A stretch of 64,000 nt of DNA from Salvia splendens (GCF_004379255.2 NC_056033.1:22560209-22624208), one strand, 5' to 3'. Counted from the stretch's first letter, positions 51,555 to 62,429 are shown. A program made the numbers and translations. The notes: generated by a model from the letters alone, not told the origin.

Positions 51555-51800
51555 CTAATTGGTCGGTAGTCTCCCCAAGTCTCAGGTATAGGCTTCTTGG
51601 GGATGAGAACTATGCTCGTGGCCGTGAAGCTTCGAGGGAGGAAGGCCCCACCGAAAAATTGCCTAACCGCATCCACCACATCTGGTTCCACAATGCCCCA
51701 ACAAGCTTGGAAGAATAATGCCGAGAATCCATCCGGGCCCGGAGCACTATTGGCCGAGATGTCAAATACCGCTCGTTTCACCTCATCCGCATCCGGAGCA
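51555..51800 (-). pseudogene. LINE ORF2 of L9, 5' piece (start of RT)
   Basis: Minus-strand piece coding PDADEVKRAVFDISANSAPG through FFQACWGIVEPDVVDAV, SIVLIPKKPIPETWGDYRPIS. It continues at 39494. Its right edge is the truncated 5' end of L9, next to the target duplication. Confidence 0.88.
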
Positions 51801-52765
51801 CTATCTCTCCATTTGGCTTCAAAATCATCACCTTTTGTTTGGACATTGAGATGCAATGTGTCCAACACCTTGACAACGAAAACATTTGATATCTCTATTT
51901 CGAGTAGAAGTAGAAGTAGAAATACCTTTACCCTTCTCAAATTCTTTGGACTTGGATGTCGACGCTTCATTTTAGGGTTTAGAAGCTGCCCCAAAATTGG
52001 ATTTGGATGAAGTCCACTCTTTTGTCCTTGAAGAATGAGAACTTGTTGAAAAATTCTTTTGAATTGTTCCCTTCTTCTTCAATTGTCCCTCCACCTTCAT
52101 GGCCATATGAACCATGTCCTCCAACTCCACATAGTGTTGAAGCTCCACAATGTTTGCAATCTCCCTATTCAGCCCACATAAGAATCGAGCCTTGGTTGCT
52201 TCTCTATCTTCTTCAACATTTGCCCTAATCATAGCAATCTCCATCTCTTTGTAGTACTCGTCAACAAATTTAGTACCTTGTTTCATAGATTGTAATTTAT
52301 GATACAATTCACGAAAATAATGAGAAGGTACAAATCTCTTTCGCATTATGCCTTTCATTTCTTCCCAAGTCGAAACTGGTCTTCCTCCATATCGCCTTGT
52401 ACTAGTTGTCAATTGATCCCACCAAACTATAGCATAGTCAGTGAATTCAATAGTAGCAAGCCTAACCTTTTTCTCCTCGGAATAGTTGTGACATTCAAAG
52501 ATGAGATCCACCTTTCTCTCCCACTCCAAATAAGCTTCGGGGTCACTCCTTCCTTGGAATGTTGGGATCTTCAGTTTGATGCTTCTCAAATCACCATCAA
52601 CTTCATTTATACGCCCTCTTCTACCGTTTCCATGCCTCTCATTTCGATGCTTGAAGTTCCAGCCTCTCCAAGCGCTCTCAAACACTTTCCAAAACACGTC
52701 CAAGCCTTCTAGAATGTTGTTGCAAGCAACGTAGGATCAATTTGATTTTCATCAGTAGAATCCAT
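51801..52765 (-). pseudogene. Gypsy gag of G1
   Basis: Begins at ATG 52765 and reads into the Retrotrans_gag domain (DPEAYLEWERKVDLIFECHN, RKRFVPSHYFRELYHKLQS, EVEDMV-type region) after a frame change near 52660. A TAA near 51970-51972 replaces a Gln codon (SKPQNE in G2). The CCHC knuckle sequence lies at about 51845-51895, out of frame with the main stretch. It ends at the L9 target duplication; the rest continues at 36684. Confidence 0.85.
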
Positions 52766-53157
52766 CCTCACAGTTCACTCATGTATCACACAAAAATAAA
52801 CCTCACAAAACACTCGTGTATATCACTCGTTGGCTTTTACCTCCCCTCAAATAATCTCACCACTCAAGCCTTTTACCACTCTTTCTCTTTTGCAAAGATA
52901 ACATAAGTAAAAAACAAATCAAGAACAAACAAGAACTAATAACGACCAATCAAACTTCAGCCCTTGAACAAACAAGAACTAATAACGACCAACCAAACAA
53001 ATACAAATCTCTTACGCATTATGCCCTTGAGGTGAAATATGTATTTCGTTTTTTTTTTTATTTTTTCGGTTTTTTTTTCTTTTTTTTCAGTTTTTTTTGT
53101 CAAGGATATGAAAGATAAACAATGTAAGATAAAGCAAAGGATAGATCAATACCAGTT

Positions 53158-53171
53158 GGCTCGTGATACCA
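53158..53171 (-). promoter_or_regulatory. G1 primer-binding site, altered
   Basis: Minus strand TGGTATCACGAGCC: the tRNA-iMet PBS with one extra base compared with G2. It lies 2 nt from the 5' LTR. Confidence 0.85.
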
Positions 53172-53173
53172 AA

Positions 53174-53511
53174 TGATATGGATTGGGATACGACAAAGGA
53201 CCCGCTGGATATATTGATCCAAGAACCCTACGTATAAGGTTTGACAGCGGACTCCCTTGATTGATAATCTGGTTCGATCCACTTCCAGAGCTTGGAAAAC
53301 CTCGACCCGTTGGCTATATGATCAGCCAAGAACCTCGGTATGATTGAACGCCACAAGAACTTGCTCAAAGTATCTTGATAAGTTCCAAACAAATGAAAAA
53401 CTCTACAAAGAGAATTCAACTCACAAGACAAAGTCTATTTTCGTATTTGATCAATAGTGTCCTCAAATGACATGCTTACAAGCCTATTTATAGGCTAGAA
53501 TGGACTCTTAA
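53174..53511 (-). repeat. G1 5' LTR, truncated
   Basis: Holds the R/U5 side from TGATATGG to just past the TATA box (53485-53492, minus strand). It breaks after GGACTCTTA at 53511, where LINE L11 starts, so the U3 enhancer side is lost. Confidence 0.9.
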
Positions 53512-54137
53512 ACCACATGGGAAAGATGATTGCAGCCTTTGCGGCACCGCTGGACGCCCACTCGTCTCTGGAGGCAGAGCTCAAGGCCATTCTCCTTGGC
53601 CTGAACATGGCAAAGGAACTAAACCAACCAATATGGCTTGAGGTGGACTCCGAGCAAGCGTTCAGGCTATTCAATGGAGCAAGTTGGGGTCCGGCCCATA
53701 CTCGACATGAAGTTGCACGCCTAATGGCCTGCAAGCACCAAACTACCCTTCGCGCCTCCTTCATCCACCGAGAAGGCAACAAGGCGGCTGATTTCCTCAC
53801 CAAGATGGGCATGGAGAAGACTGATTTATACCGCATGACTACGCTTTCAGCCCCACGGTCCTTAAGGCCATGATCCGTTCGGAAGAAATGGGGATCCCTA
53901 ATATCAGAGTTCGAGGAGATGACATCAATTAGCTTTGGAATCCACTTGTTGTGTTGATTGCTCTTTTGGAAAGAGTATGATGAGGTCCGGGCATTGTGGG
54001 TTCGGACCTTGTACTACTCTTGCTTATTTTGTGTAGGAGCATCACTTTTGGGCGTGGCCTTGCTCTCTACTCTTGGCCATGCAATACAGGGATGAGAGAC
54101 CCACGAACCCTCCACCGTGAAGGTGTTAGTAAAAAAA
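53512..54137 (+). mobile_element. LINE L11, 3' end only
   Basis: Plus-strand LINE fragment starting in RNase H and ending with the family tail GAGACCCACGAACCCTCCACC, GGTGTTAGT and A's (54129-54137). Either an extremely 5'-truncated insertion or the separated 3' end of L10; no target duplication was found. The 3' UTR (53933-54128) has no gene. Confidence 0.85.
53513..53932 (+). pseudogene. LINE ORF2 C-terminus, RNase H (L11)
   Basis: Begins GKMIAAFAAPLDAHSSLEAELKA and continues WLEVDSEQAFRLF and HREGNKAADFLTKMG. A frame change near 53855-53870 precedes the conserved C-terminus EEMGIPNIRVRG, which ends at TAG 53930-53932. The first catalytic motif (NTDG) is missing, so it is non-functional. 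Confidence 0.85.
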
Positions 54138-54841
54138 AATGGGAGTGAAAATGCAAAGTTGGAAATCTGGAGCTATTCTGCTTTTCCAGCAGTCTGCTGC
54201 AACATTGCCAGCAACCGCTGGCGCCCAACGACCGGTAAGCCAGTAGCGGCCCACTCTAGGAATGTTATGCATTAAGTCAAGACACGCCCAGCGACCGCTG
54301 GAGAATGCGTGGCGATGGTTACCGAAAGTCCAGAGAGTTACGGGATGATTGATGGTGACTGCTGAAACAAGTGCAGCAACCGCCAGCCAAAGGTCAGAAG
54401 CCTCAGATCAACTCATGGCGACCGCTAGCCAAGGTGCTGCGGCCCGCCAGGAAAAAGCGGCGAGAAGAATTTGCCCTACTTTCTCTCCAAGATTTACCAT
54501 ATTTTGCAACTATTTTCCTTATATGAGAATGGGCGATTTCTCCCCTATAAATATCCCCCAAAGCTTCATCAAAAAGAGATCTTCTCTTGTGCAAGGAGTT
54601 GAAGAAGGATTCAAGATCATCAAGGCTACAGAGATTCAGCCTTTGGGTTTTATTGCTTTAGTTCTTATGTTTTCATTGTCTTCCCTTCAATCTATGTTTT
54701 TAGCTTATTGTCTTCCCTTCAATCTATGTCTTCCCTTCAATCTATGTTTTCATGTGTATCTAAATTCATAGGAATCTAGGGATGTGTTTGTAACTTTTAT
54801 TGGTTTATACAATTCCTATTTCTATTTAACATCCGTTTGTT
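54138..54841 (+). other. Unclassified LTR-like stretch
   Basis: No gene recognised. It holds four degenerate GCRACCGCYRGC motifs (about 54209, 54290, 54374, 54417), a TATA-like box TATAAATA at 54546-54553, and an 18-19-bp motif TCTTCCCTTCAATCTATG repeated three times (54680-54746). The TATA with a following transcribed-looking region suggests an LTR fragment of another family. Confidence 0.35.
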
Positions 54842-55014
54842 CTTCTTTTATTTCTTCCATCATGGTGGAGGGTTCGTGGGTCCCTCATCCCTATATTTCG
54901 AGGCCACACCCAAAAGTGGTGTGCCAATAGAGACAATAGGAGTAGTAGGCGGTCCAAACCCACATGGGCGGACCTCATCATACTCCAACAAGAGCAAAAA
55001 CAAGATCACCTATT

Positions 55015-55932
55015 CTAGGGAGGCTCTTCCCCTCGGACTCGAAGATTAGGGATTCCCACTTCCTCCATGCGAATCATGGCCTTCAAGAGCCGTGGAGCCG
55101 TGGATGTGGTCATGCGTTGGAATTCATCAATCTCGGATCCCATTTTGGCAAGGAAATCAGCCGCCTTATTTCCTTCGCGGTGTATGAAGGTAGTGCGGAG
55201 GGTGAGGCACCGCTTGTGTAGGGCGATATGTACCATGGCCTGTCGGATATTTGCGTGCCCCCAACCTTTTCCTTCCACCAATTTAATTGCTTGCTCGGAA
55301 TCCGCTTCGAGCCATATTGGTTTCGCAAATTCCTTAGCCATTGTCAAGCCATGGTGCATAGCTAATAACTCGGCCTCAAGAGCTGAGTGTGCGGTGAGCG
55401 GGAGCGCAAAGGCTACTAGCAACCTTCCCGAGTGGTCTCGGATGAGGCCTCCGCCCCCGCTTTTCCCGGTTGCTTTGCAAAACGCACCATCCTTGTTAAG
55501 TTTCAGCCACGGTTGGTCCGGGGGGTTCCATTTGACCATCATGGCTAGTGGCTGCGGACTTCTTAGGGCGGCGTGACTCGGGATGTTGACTCCAAGCCGA
55601 ACGCCCTTCCAATGCTTCGGCTTGAGGCTGCCGTTCGCCATGCTATTCCGGATGAAAGTGAGAGTCTGCCAAACCACATTGTTCGCCTTGAATTGGACTT
55701 CTTGGTGCTTGCTTCTATTCCTTTCTGCCCAGACAAACCAGAAGATAAGGTAAGGCATGAGGCGACTGAGATGTTTCCTACCCGGTTGCTGTAATCTTGT
55801 CCCCCAGACTTCGAGCCTAGTTGGTATGGTATCGTTGATCCGAAGTGGTGGGGAGGAGCCTTCAAACCACCCATCAAATTCCCTCCACACCTTCGAAGCG
55901 CCCACTCCTTGGATGAAGAGGTGTTGTAGGGT
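55015..55932 (-). pseudogene. LINE ORF2 C-terminus of L12 (zf-RVT end, RNase H)
   Basis: Open from the S2 junction to the stop at 55015: LQHLFIQGVGASKVWREFDG, AERNRSKHQEVQFK, RNase H with LNKDGAFCKATGKSGGGG (Lys replaces the usual Thr before the catalytic Asp), LEAELLAMHHG, EADSEQAIK, HREGNKAADFLAKMG and the end MEEVGIPNLRVRGEE. All acidic positions remain. Confidence 0.9.
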
Positions 55933-56290
55933 GAATGTCTCATGTGGGCTCCCCAACCGGGAGAAGGAAGGCTTCATCGAGGAACTTGATCCGGGAGGGA
56001 TCGTTCATCGCGGGGGTATCCCTATTGCGGGCCTCAATTAAATGACGGACCTTGGATTTTGTGATGTGAAGGTTGCACCATGTTAATTGTAATAGAATAG
56101 TGAAGAGTACATTGATGACCACTCTAGTTGGTAGGGAGGCCCTCGTTGTACTCTAATTGGTTTTTGGCGAGACGTCACTTTTGGGCGGCTCGATGTTCCT
56201 GGTTGTTCGTTGCAATTGTCCTTAGTAATGCACAGGTGTGGGTCCGCCTGAACCCTCCACCCTCGTGGTGCTTTTGATTAAAAAAAAAAA
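55933..56290 (+). mobile_element. Short LINE-like element S2 with target duplication
   Basis: A 358-bp plus-strand element ending in poly(A) (56280-56290), flanked by AGAGGTGTTGTAGGGT at 55917-55932 and 56291-56306. It holds the C-terminal peptide GLPNREKEGFIEELDPGG with stop near 56041 and a 3' UTR ending CACAGGTGTGGGTCCGCC, ACCCTCCACCCTCGTGGTG. It matches the 3' part of S1. The target duplication proves insertion by a LINE-type mechanism. Confidence 0.93.
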
Positions 56291-56306
56291 AGAGGTGTTG
56301 TAGGGT

Positions 56307-59300
56307 CTGTGTGGTCTATGGGGGCAGCATTGACAGTTGGACGCCAGCTCGATCTTCCGCCATTGGAGCTTCTAGTCGACTGGAATACGGTTAGACAAGA
56401 GTCTCCAAATAAAGATGGCAATGGTTGTAGTGAGGCCTGCCTTCCAAATATCTTCGAGTCCTTGGATGATGGGCCTTGTCACCCGGAGTGCTTCCCAGGT
56501 TGAGGCTAGCGAAAACTCACCACGCCGGGATAAGGTCCATCTCGGTACGTCCGGCTCCCCGGAGAGAATCGGGGTGTTGAGGATATCGGTAACAATCTGT
56601 TGTGGGAGGCCAGCCTGGTCATGGAGTAACTGCAATTTAGGTTCATCCCAAGCACCTTCTGTGATGAACTCCGAGACTGTCGTACCAGGGCTGCCCCTAT
56701 CGTCAATGCAAAGCCCCCTGAGTGGTTCGTTGCCCATCCAAATGTCATCCCAAAAATAGATCCTTCCAGCCCCAACAATCCATCGTATGTGCGGGTGCGC
56801 ATGGCCCCAAGCTCTGGCCAGCCTCTTCCACGTTGGGCTACTCCTTCCCGAGGTTCTCGTGGTGAGAGGCGATGATGTTGAACAATACTTACACATCATG
56901 TAGCGTGCCCATAGAGAATTCTGTTCTCGGAATCGCCACCACAGTTTAATGTTGAAGGCTCGCAGCACCTCCTTGAACTTACGAATTCCAAGCCCTCCTT
57001 CATTGGTGGGGAGGCACATCTGGTCCCAACTAATCCAATGGGTTCGTTTCCTTTCATTTGTAGAGCCCCAAAAGAAACGCGCCAACTGTTGGTCAAGGAG
57101 CTTAAGGGAGCCGATTGTTGGCTCAATAGCCTGAAAAATATGGATATGGATCGCCTCCAGGGTACTCTTGATGAGAGTTAGCCTCCCTCCAAAGGATAGA
57201 TGTCTATGCGCCCAACCGGAAATCCTTCTTGCAACCTTTTCCCGGATAAACATGAACATATCCGTGCGCTTGACTCCTCGATATATGGGGACTCCCAAGT
57301 AGAGGAAGGGGAAAGTCCCCCGAGCAAAGCCACCTTCAGATTGGATTGCATGTGCCCATTGTTCATGAACTTCTGCGATGTAAAAGTTGCTTTTGGCGAG
57401 GTTGATCTGTTGCCCGGAGACTTCCTCATACCCGTTAAGACATGCTCTAAGTTGGCGAAGAGGGGTCTCAGCCGCTTGTGTAAAGATAATGATATCATCG
57501 GCGTATGCTAAGTGGCTTATTTCCATACTTCGCCTCGAGGCTTTAAATGTCATCTCCCTCCGTCCGAGAATTAGCTTGTCAAGGGCCCTCGACAAGTAAT
57601 CCGCCGCCAGTACAAACAAGGCAGGTGAGATGGGGTCTCCTTGTCGTAAACCTCGGGTTGATCTGAAAAAGCCAGCGGGGGCACCATTAATAAGAACAGA
57701 AAACCAACAGGAACCAACGCACCTTTCAATAAGGCTGATCCATGGCTCCGGGAAACCCATGCGTCGGAGTACTTTTGTAAGGAATCCCCACTGGACCCTG
57801 TCATAGGCCTTGGCCATGTCAATCTTGATCGCCACGTTTTGGGCCGGGGAGCACCTATCAATCTCATGGAACATTTCTTGGGCTAGGAGAACATTGTCGT
57901 TCAGGAGCCGACCCTTCACAAAACCAGATTGGTTGGGAGATATGACCTGCGGCAAGAAAGGTACGAGTCTGGCCGTTAGGACTTTGGTAATGATCTTATT
58001 GAGGACATTGCATAGGCTAATAGGGCGGTAATCAGCCCATGTCTCGGGCGACGCCTTCTTTGGAATAAGAACTATGTTTGTGGCCAAGACACTTCGGGGG
58101 AGGTAAGCCCCTTTGAAAAACTGAGAGATCGCTTCCACAACGTCCCTTCCAACAATCGACCAACATGCTTGATAAAACGTGGCCGAGAATCCATCCGGTC
58201 CAGGTGCACTATCCCCGTATATCTCAAAAACTGCTCTCTTCACCTCGTCCGGATCCGGGGCCTTATGAAGGTTCGTAAGGTCATCCGAAGGCGGTAATTG
58301 GTGGATCAAGTCTAGGTCCGGCTCCTCGAGCGCTGGAATGTCCGGAGCGAGAAAACCCTGGAAAAACTCAACTGCCAAATTGCGAATCTCAGCATCATCC
58401 GAAATCTCCCGGCCATTTGTCCGAATGGAGTGGATTCGCAACCTGACCCTCTTCTGTTTCACCCAACGTTGATAAAATCTGGAATTCCTGTCTCCCTCCG
58501 CAAGCCACCTCAAGGCCGCCTTTTGTCGCCAAAAATCCTCCTCCATCTTAAGTAAGAGGATGTATTCGGCGATGTTCTTGTTTATCTGGGTCCTGTTCCA
58601 GGGCGTGGGGTCATCTTCGAAATTTGCTTGGGCCTTTGCTATCTCTTCTTCCATCCACGTGAGATTAGCATGTATGTTCCCAAAGACTTCTTTGTTCCAT
58701 GTCTTTAAGACTTTTTTGCTTCATATCAACTTGATTTGGAGATTTAGGAGCCCGGCCGCCCCGGTGGGTTGCTCCCAACAGTCTTGGACTATCTCCATAA
58801 AGCTTTCATGTCGGATCCACATGTTTTGGAAGCGAAATCCACTTCCCCCGGTGTTAGGTCTTGTCATCTTGCACCGTGCGAGGATCGGGCCATGATCCGA
58901 TGTTACTCTCGGCAAGTTGGTCACCCTCGAAGCCTCAAAAATCTTGGTCCATGCCTCGCTTACAAACATCTTGTCCAGCCTTTCGAACAACCAGTTTTTG
59001 GCCCACGTATACTCTGCTCCATCGTAGCCCGGGTCAAGGAGGCGGCAATCTTCAATAGTTTTCGCAAAATCAATCATCTCGCCTTGCCTATTGGTATCAC
59101 TCCCAACCCGATCAGCATGTGAGAGTATCGTATTGAAGTCCCCTCCCATGGCATTCCATCCACTAGGTTCGAGATGTCCCTCATTTTGTCCCATAATGGG
59201 TATCGTTCCGATCTTGAGCACTTTGTATAGACGGCCGAGACAAAGATGGGGCAAGTCATGCGTTGGGAAGTTAACTTTCCATGTAGAATCTGATCTCCAT

Positions 59301-59538
59301 CTTCTTCAATATCAAAATGAGCCCGTTCTTCGGTGAAGATCCAAACCTTGCCGTTTGTGTTAGCGCCTTTGAAGTTTAGTCCGAGCGCCTTAGAGTATCG
59401 GTCCGGATTGGGGGTTGTGAGTGGCTCCATTATTGCAAGAAACATAACATTGTGACATTTAATTAATCTCTTTAAAACGTTTTGGGTCGACGCATTAGCG
59501 ACTCCCCTAGCGTTCCAAAACATTAGATTGTAAGACAT
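56307..59538 (-). pseudogene. LINE ORF2 of L12 (endonuclease to zf-RVT)
   Basis: ATG at 59538, one nt after the ORF1 stop (TAA-T-ATG). Endonuclease FWNARGVANASTQN, AIMEPLTTPNPDR; a 7-bp deletion near 59150 breaks WLIGGDF. Next piece: DPGYDGAEYTWAKN, TSDHGPILARC; a frame change near 58720. Then 760 open codons with EEDFWRQKAALRWLAEGDRN, NQSGFVKGRLLNDN, KIDMAKAYDRVQWG, GLRQGDPIS and YADDIIIF, ending at TAG near 56372 just before KLQW. A 4-bp deletion lies right of S2. The RT core itself is unbroken. Confidence 0.9.
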
Positions 59539-59539
59539 A

Positions 59540-60520
59540 TTAACAAGTTAGGTTCGTACCCGGAAGGTATGAAGGCCCTCCTTGAAACAAGACAATCCGT
59601 CGATCCTCCTCCCTTGTGTGTTCCCCGGCGTCAATTTGCAAAGGGGAATCCTCGGCATGTTCCAAATAAGGTTGGATATCCATTGCCGCCACATTCTCCT
59701 CGCCACAACCCTCAACATCGTACTCTCCATTGTCCATGAGAGTGTAGTATTTATTCGTACTCATGACATCTCTAGACATCTCGTCTCCATTCCATCCGTT
59801 CTCAATTGAGAATGGCCGAAACCCCCCACTCGAGCCTCCTCGTCCACCCTCGCGGGACTCCGGGGACATCCTTCGATGTGAGCCATCTCGATCCCATGTC
59901 CCGTCCCTAGGTCCATTAACCACCTTAGAATCTCGGTAGGGGCCTCTTGCATGCTTGGTTGCCGATCTCTCCAGTTGACCTCTTTTAGTGTTTTGCGGTT
60001 CCTTATCCAAGCCGCCCACTTCTCGGTCTTCTCCAACTATGTCCGGACCCTCCCACGCCGGGTCAAACCTTTTCTCCCCATCCGGTTTATTCCTTAGCGC
60101 TGCCCCTTTCCCCTTGTTTTTCTTTTGCCATTTCCACTCGTTGTTGTCATTGGATGTAACATTTGTGTTTGCTTGCTTTTCGGCCGGTCCATTTGCTCCT
60201 TGGGTTGTCTTTTGAAGAGTTGTATTGTTGTTGTAGTTTCTCTTGCTCGGCCTCTCGGTGTTACCCACCACATAGCACATGCTACTTGAGTGCCCAACGT
60301 GCTTACATTCCCGGTAATAGGCGGAGATCTTATCCCATCGGACTTGTTGCACTCGTGTCCAACGTGCCCAACGTGCCTCTTGCATGCTTGGTTGCCGATC
60401 TCTCCCACACATGTCTAGAATAATTTCCTCGGGGGGCGGCTTTGTGATGTCAATCTCGACACAAATGCGCGCAAAGGACAGCCTTGTTTTGTTCGCGGTG
60501 GCTCGGTCCACTTGAATTGT
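59540..60520 (-). pseudogene. LINE ORF1 C-terminal part of L12
   Basis: From the end of DUF4283 (IQVDRATANKTRLSFARICV) to TAA at 59540-59542. A 48-bp in-frame insertion (DRQPSMQEARWARWTR) follows CGR; 31 bp of it copy a segment 433 bp away in the same gene. The CCHC knuckle reads YRECKHVGHSSSMC, with the first Cys changed to Tyr. Then a basic/Gly-rich region, STNKYYTLMDNGEY and an acidic end. The frame is open but truncated at its 5' side, and the first codons right of 60520 are not LINE. Confidence 0.85.
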
Positions 60521-61055
60521 AGACACATTCGGTGACACATAATCGTGACACATTCGGTGATGATTTAATATAACTTGCTACATAATCATGAGAGGAGGTT
60601 GACGAGTTAGATCCACTTAATAGACACTACAATTAGCTTCCTTTAAAAGGCATTGTTAATTGAGAGTGAGGACTTTATAAGGGTCTAGGAGTTGCGCATT
60701 TAGGATTGACAACCCTAATGTTTGTAATCAACATTTGCATCGCATGAGCATAAACTAAGTGACTCGTTGTATCAAAGTAAGAACTGTGGTAGGGTGTTGT
60801 AGTTGGAATTTATATAACCATAACTGGGAAAGCACATCCCTGGAATTCCCTTATCTCTATACTTTTATATCCGTTATTTATTTGCAATTAGTTGTTTCTT
60901 TGCTTTCTAAAGATCTTTGTTTATAAAAATCTCCAAATCTTTCGGTTTTTCAAATAGTAATTGAGTTTTAGTAGAGGATAGACAATCTGTGTTTGTTTTC
61001 CCCGTGATCAATATCCGGTACTAATCTTTAGCTATACTATTCCTACTCTTTATAA
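60521..61055. other. Non-coding, possible LTR/leader relic
   Basis: No gene. AT-rich with a TATATAA-like motif near 60811 and a stretch TTCCCCGTGATCAATATCCG + GTACTA (about 60996-61022) that resembles the leader of other plant LTR retrotransposons. An imperfect short repeat GACACATTCGGTGA occurs at 60528 and 60547. Confidence 0.3.
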
Positions 61056-61460
61056 TTGCAGGTATTTATAGTGCTAATAAAAAGTGCATCAGTAATATTT
61101 TGTTTTGTGTATAGTGTATGTATTGTGTGTGCATTGTGTGTATTTTTTATAGTATACATACAACACCAAGTGTGTGTATTTTGTCTATTGTGTGGTTTTT
61201 GGTATAGTGTGTGTAATATATTTATATTGTGGATTTTGTGTATAGTGTATTTAGTGTGTAGAGTATTTTGTATATGTGTATGTATTTATATTTTGAGTAC
61301 AATGTATTTTGATAGTGTGTGTAGTATGTATATTTTGTGTATAGTTTCGTTTTATGTATAGTGTGTGTAGTATATGCATATTTTGTGTATGGTGTGTGTA
61401 TAGGGTATTTTGTATTTTGTGTATAGTGTGTGTTTATATTTTGTGTATTGCTTGTGTATT
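61056..61460. repeat. TG-rich minisatellite
   Basis: Degenerate array of TTTTGTGTATAGTGTGTGTA-like units over about 360 bp (61100-61460). One strand is almost devoid of C. A frame at 61056-61361 (Val/Cys/Ile-rich) is a by-product of the repeat. Confidence 0.85.
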
Positions 61461-61463
61461 ATG

Positions 61464-62345
61464 TGATAAGGATTGGGATACGACGAAGGACCCGTTGGAT
61501 ATATTGATCCAAGAACCCCACGTATAAGGTTTGGCAGCGGACTCCCTTGATTGATAATCTGGTTTGATCCACTTCCAGATCTTAGAAAACCTCGACCCGA
61601 TGGCTATATGATCAGCCAAGAACCGCGGTATGGTTGAACGCCACAGGAACTTGCTCAAAGCATCTTGATAAGTTCCAAACAAGTGAAAACCTCTACAAAG
61701 AGAATTCAACTCACAAGACAAAGTCTATTTCGTATTTGATCAATGGTGTCTTGAAAGTCACAGGAACTTACAAGCCTATTTATAAGCTAGAATGGACTCT
61801 TGAAAGTCTCACATCATTAGTACAACTTAAGACACTTAAAAATGACTCATAATAAAAGAAAAGTAACTCCTAAACCTTTGGTGTGACTCTAGGATATCTA
61901 AAGTCACTTATTTAACATAAAATGTAACTAAAATTGACCCTTCATTTTGGCTGCTCCAACTTGGACGAAAATGCATCATGTATCATAAATTTGGGCCTCC
62001 AAAATGTGATATGTAGTGACTCCACACTTCAAGTCTTGGGCTGCCCACAAACTTGAATAATATTCACCACTTGGCCCAATGTAGAATGGTCTTGTAATTG
62101 GGCTTTTATTTCAACAACTAAAAGCAACATGGACTCCTTTATCTTCTTAGCTCTAGCTCTTGTAATTGGCCCACTTGGAATGATCAATGGATCCATCTTC
62201 TTGTCCTTGTAGATCCGCTTGGTTGTGTCTCCATCATTCCCTTCTTCTTCAAGAGGATTTGTCCTCGAATCTAATTCACCAACATAAGGAGATAAATCAG
62301 AATTATTGAAAGTAGCACTTACATTAAACTCACCAGGTAAGTCAA
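61464..62345 (-). mobile_element. Gypsy element G3: LTR and end of pol
   Basis: LTR 61464-62236 (773 bp; plus-strand ends TGATAAGG and CTCCATCA; TATA at 61777-61784 minus strand), then the polypurine tract (62237-62250) and about 95 bp coding the end of integrase ([10 protein letters not shown] region). It is cut by LINE L13 near 62346. So it is not a solo LTR but a truncated 3' end. The TG-rich array abuts its outer end. Confidence 0.9.
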
Positions 62346-62429
62346 GTTTAAAAACTAAACTAGTGAGAGAAGCTCTCCCCTCTCTCTAGAATTCGCCCCT
62401 CTTCCTCCCTCCCCTTTGAGGGAGGTGAT

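Larger units (their letters stand above)
36681..51800 (-). mobile_element. LINE L9, inserted in G1 and split by G2
   Basis: A 5'-truncated minus-strand LINE of about 3.1 kb in two pieces (39494-36681 and 51800-51555). The target duplication CTATCTCTCCATTT is at 36671-36684 and 51801-51814. The pieces meet in the RT: the right piece ends GDYRPIS and the left piece begins LCNVINK, adjacent codons in intact copies. The 3' tail (36702-36925) is the family tail with A's in two runs. Confidence 0.9.
26588..53511 (-). mobile_element. Ty3/Gypsy element G1 (host of nested insertions)
   Basis: Minus-strand element in pieces: 5' LTR 53511-53174 (truncated), primer-binding site 53171-53158, leader 53157-52766 (no gene), gag 52765-51801, gag end and protease 36684-35862, integrase 35861-34779, and 3' LTR 34778-34293 plus 26871-26588. 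The pieces join when L8 and L9 (with G2 and L10 inside L9) are removed, and the target duplications of L8 and L9 confirm the joins. RT and RNase H were deleted internally, so it could not move without help. The 5-bp flank on the left is ACAAT; the right flank is lost. Confidence 0.88.
54842..60520 (-). mobile_element. LINE L12 (ORF1 end, ORF2, 3' UTR), carrying S2
   Basis: Minus-strand LINE truncated within ORF1 at about 60520 and ending in the family tail near 54858 (GGGACCCACGAACCCTCCACC, then a degraded end). The 3' UTR is 54859-55014. It is interrupted at 55933-56290 by S2 with a 16-bp target duplication. Nearly identical to L3 across the whole shared length and useful for proving how L3 was split. 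Confidence 0.9.

Noticed and set aside
51506..51994. A continuous minus-strand frame joining gag-like codons to LINE RT codons
   Set aside because: It crosses the G1/L9 junction and reads the gag part out of frame (QTKGDDFEAKWRD). It is a chance fusion at a target duplication, not a gene.
61056..61361. A 101-codon Val/Cys/Ile-rich frame
   Set aside because: Produced entirely by the TG-rich minisatellite; no start context or domain.
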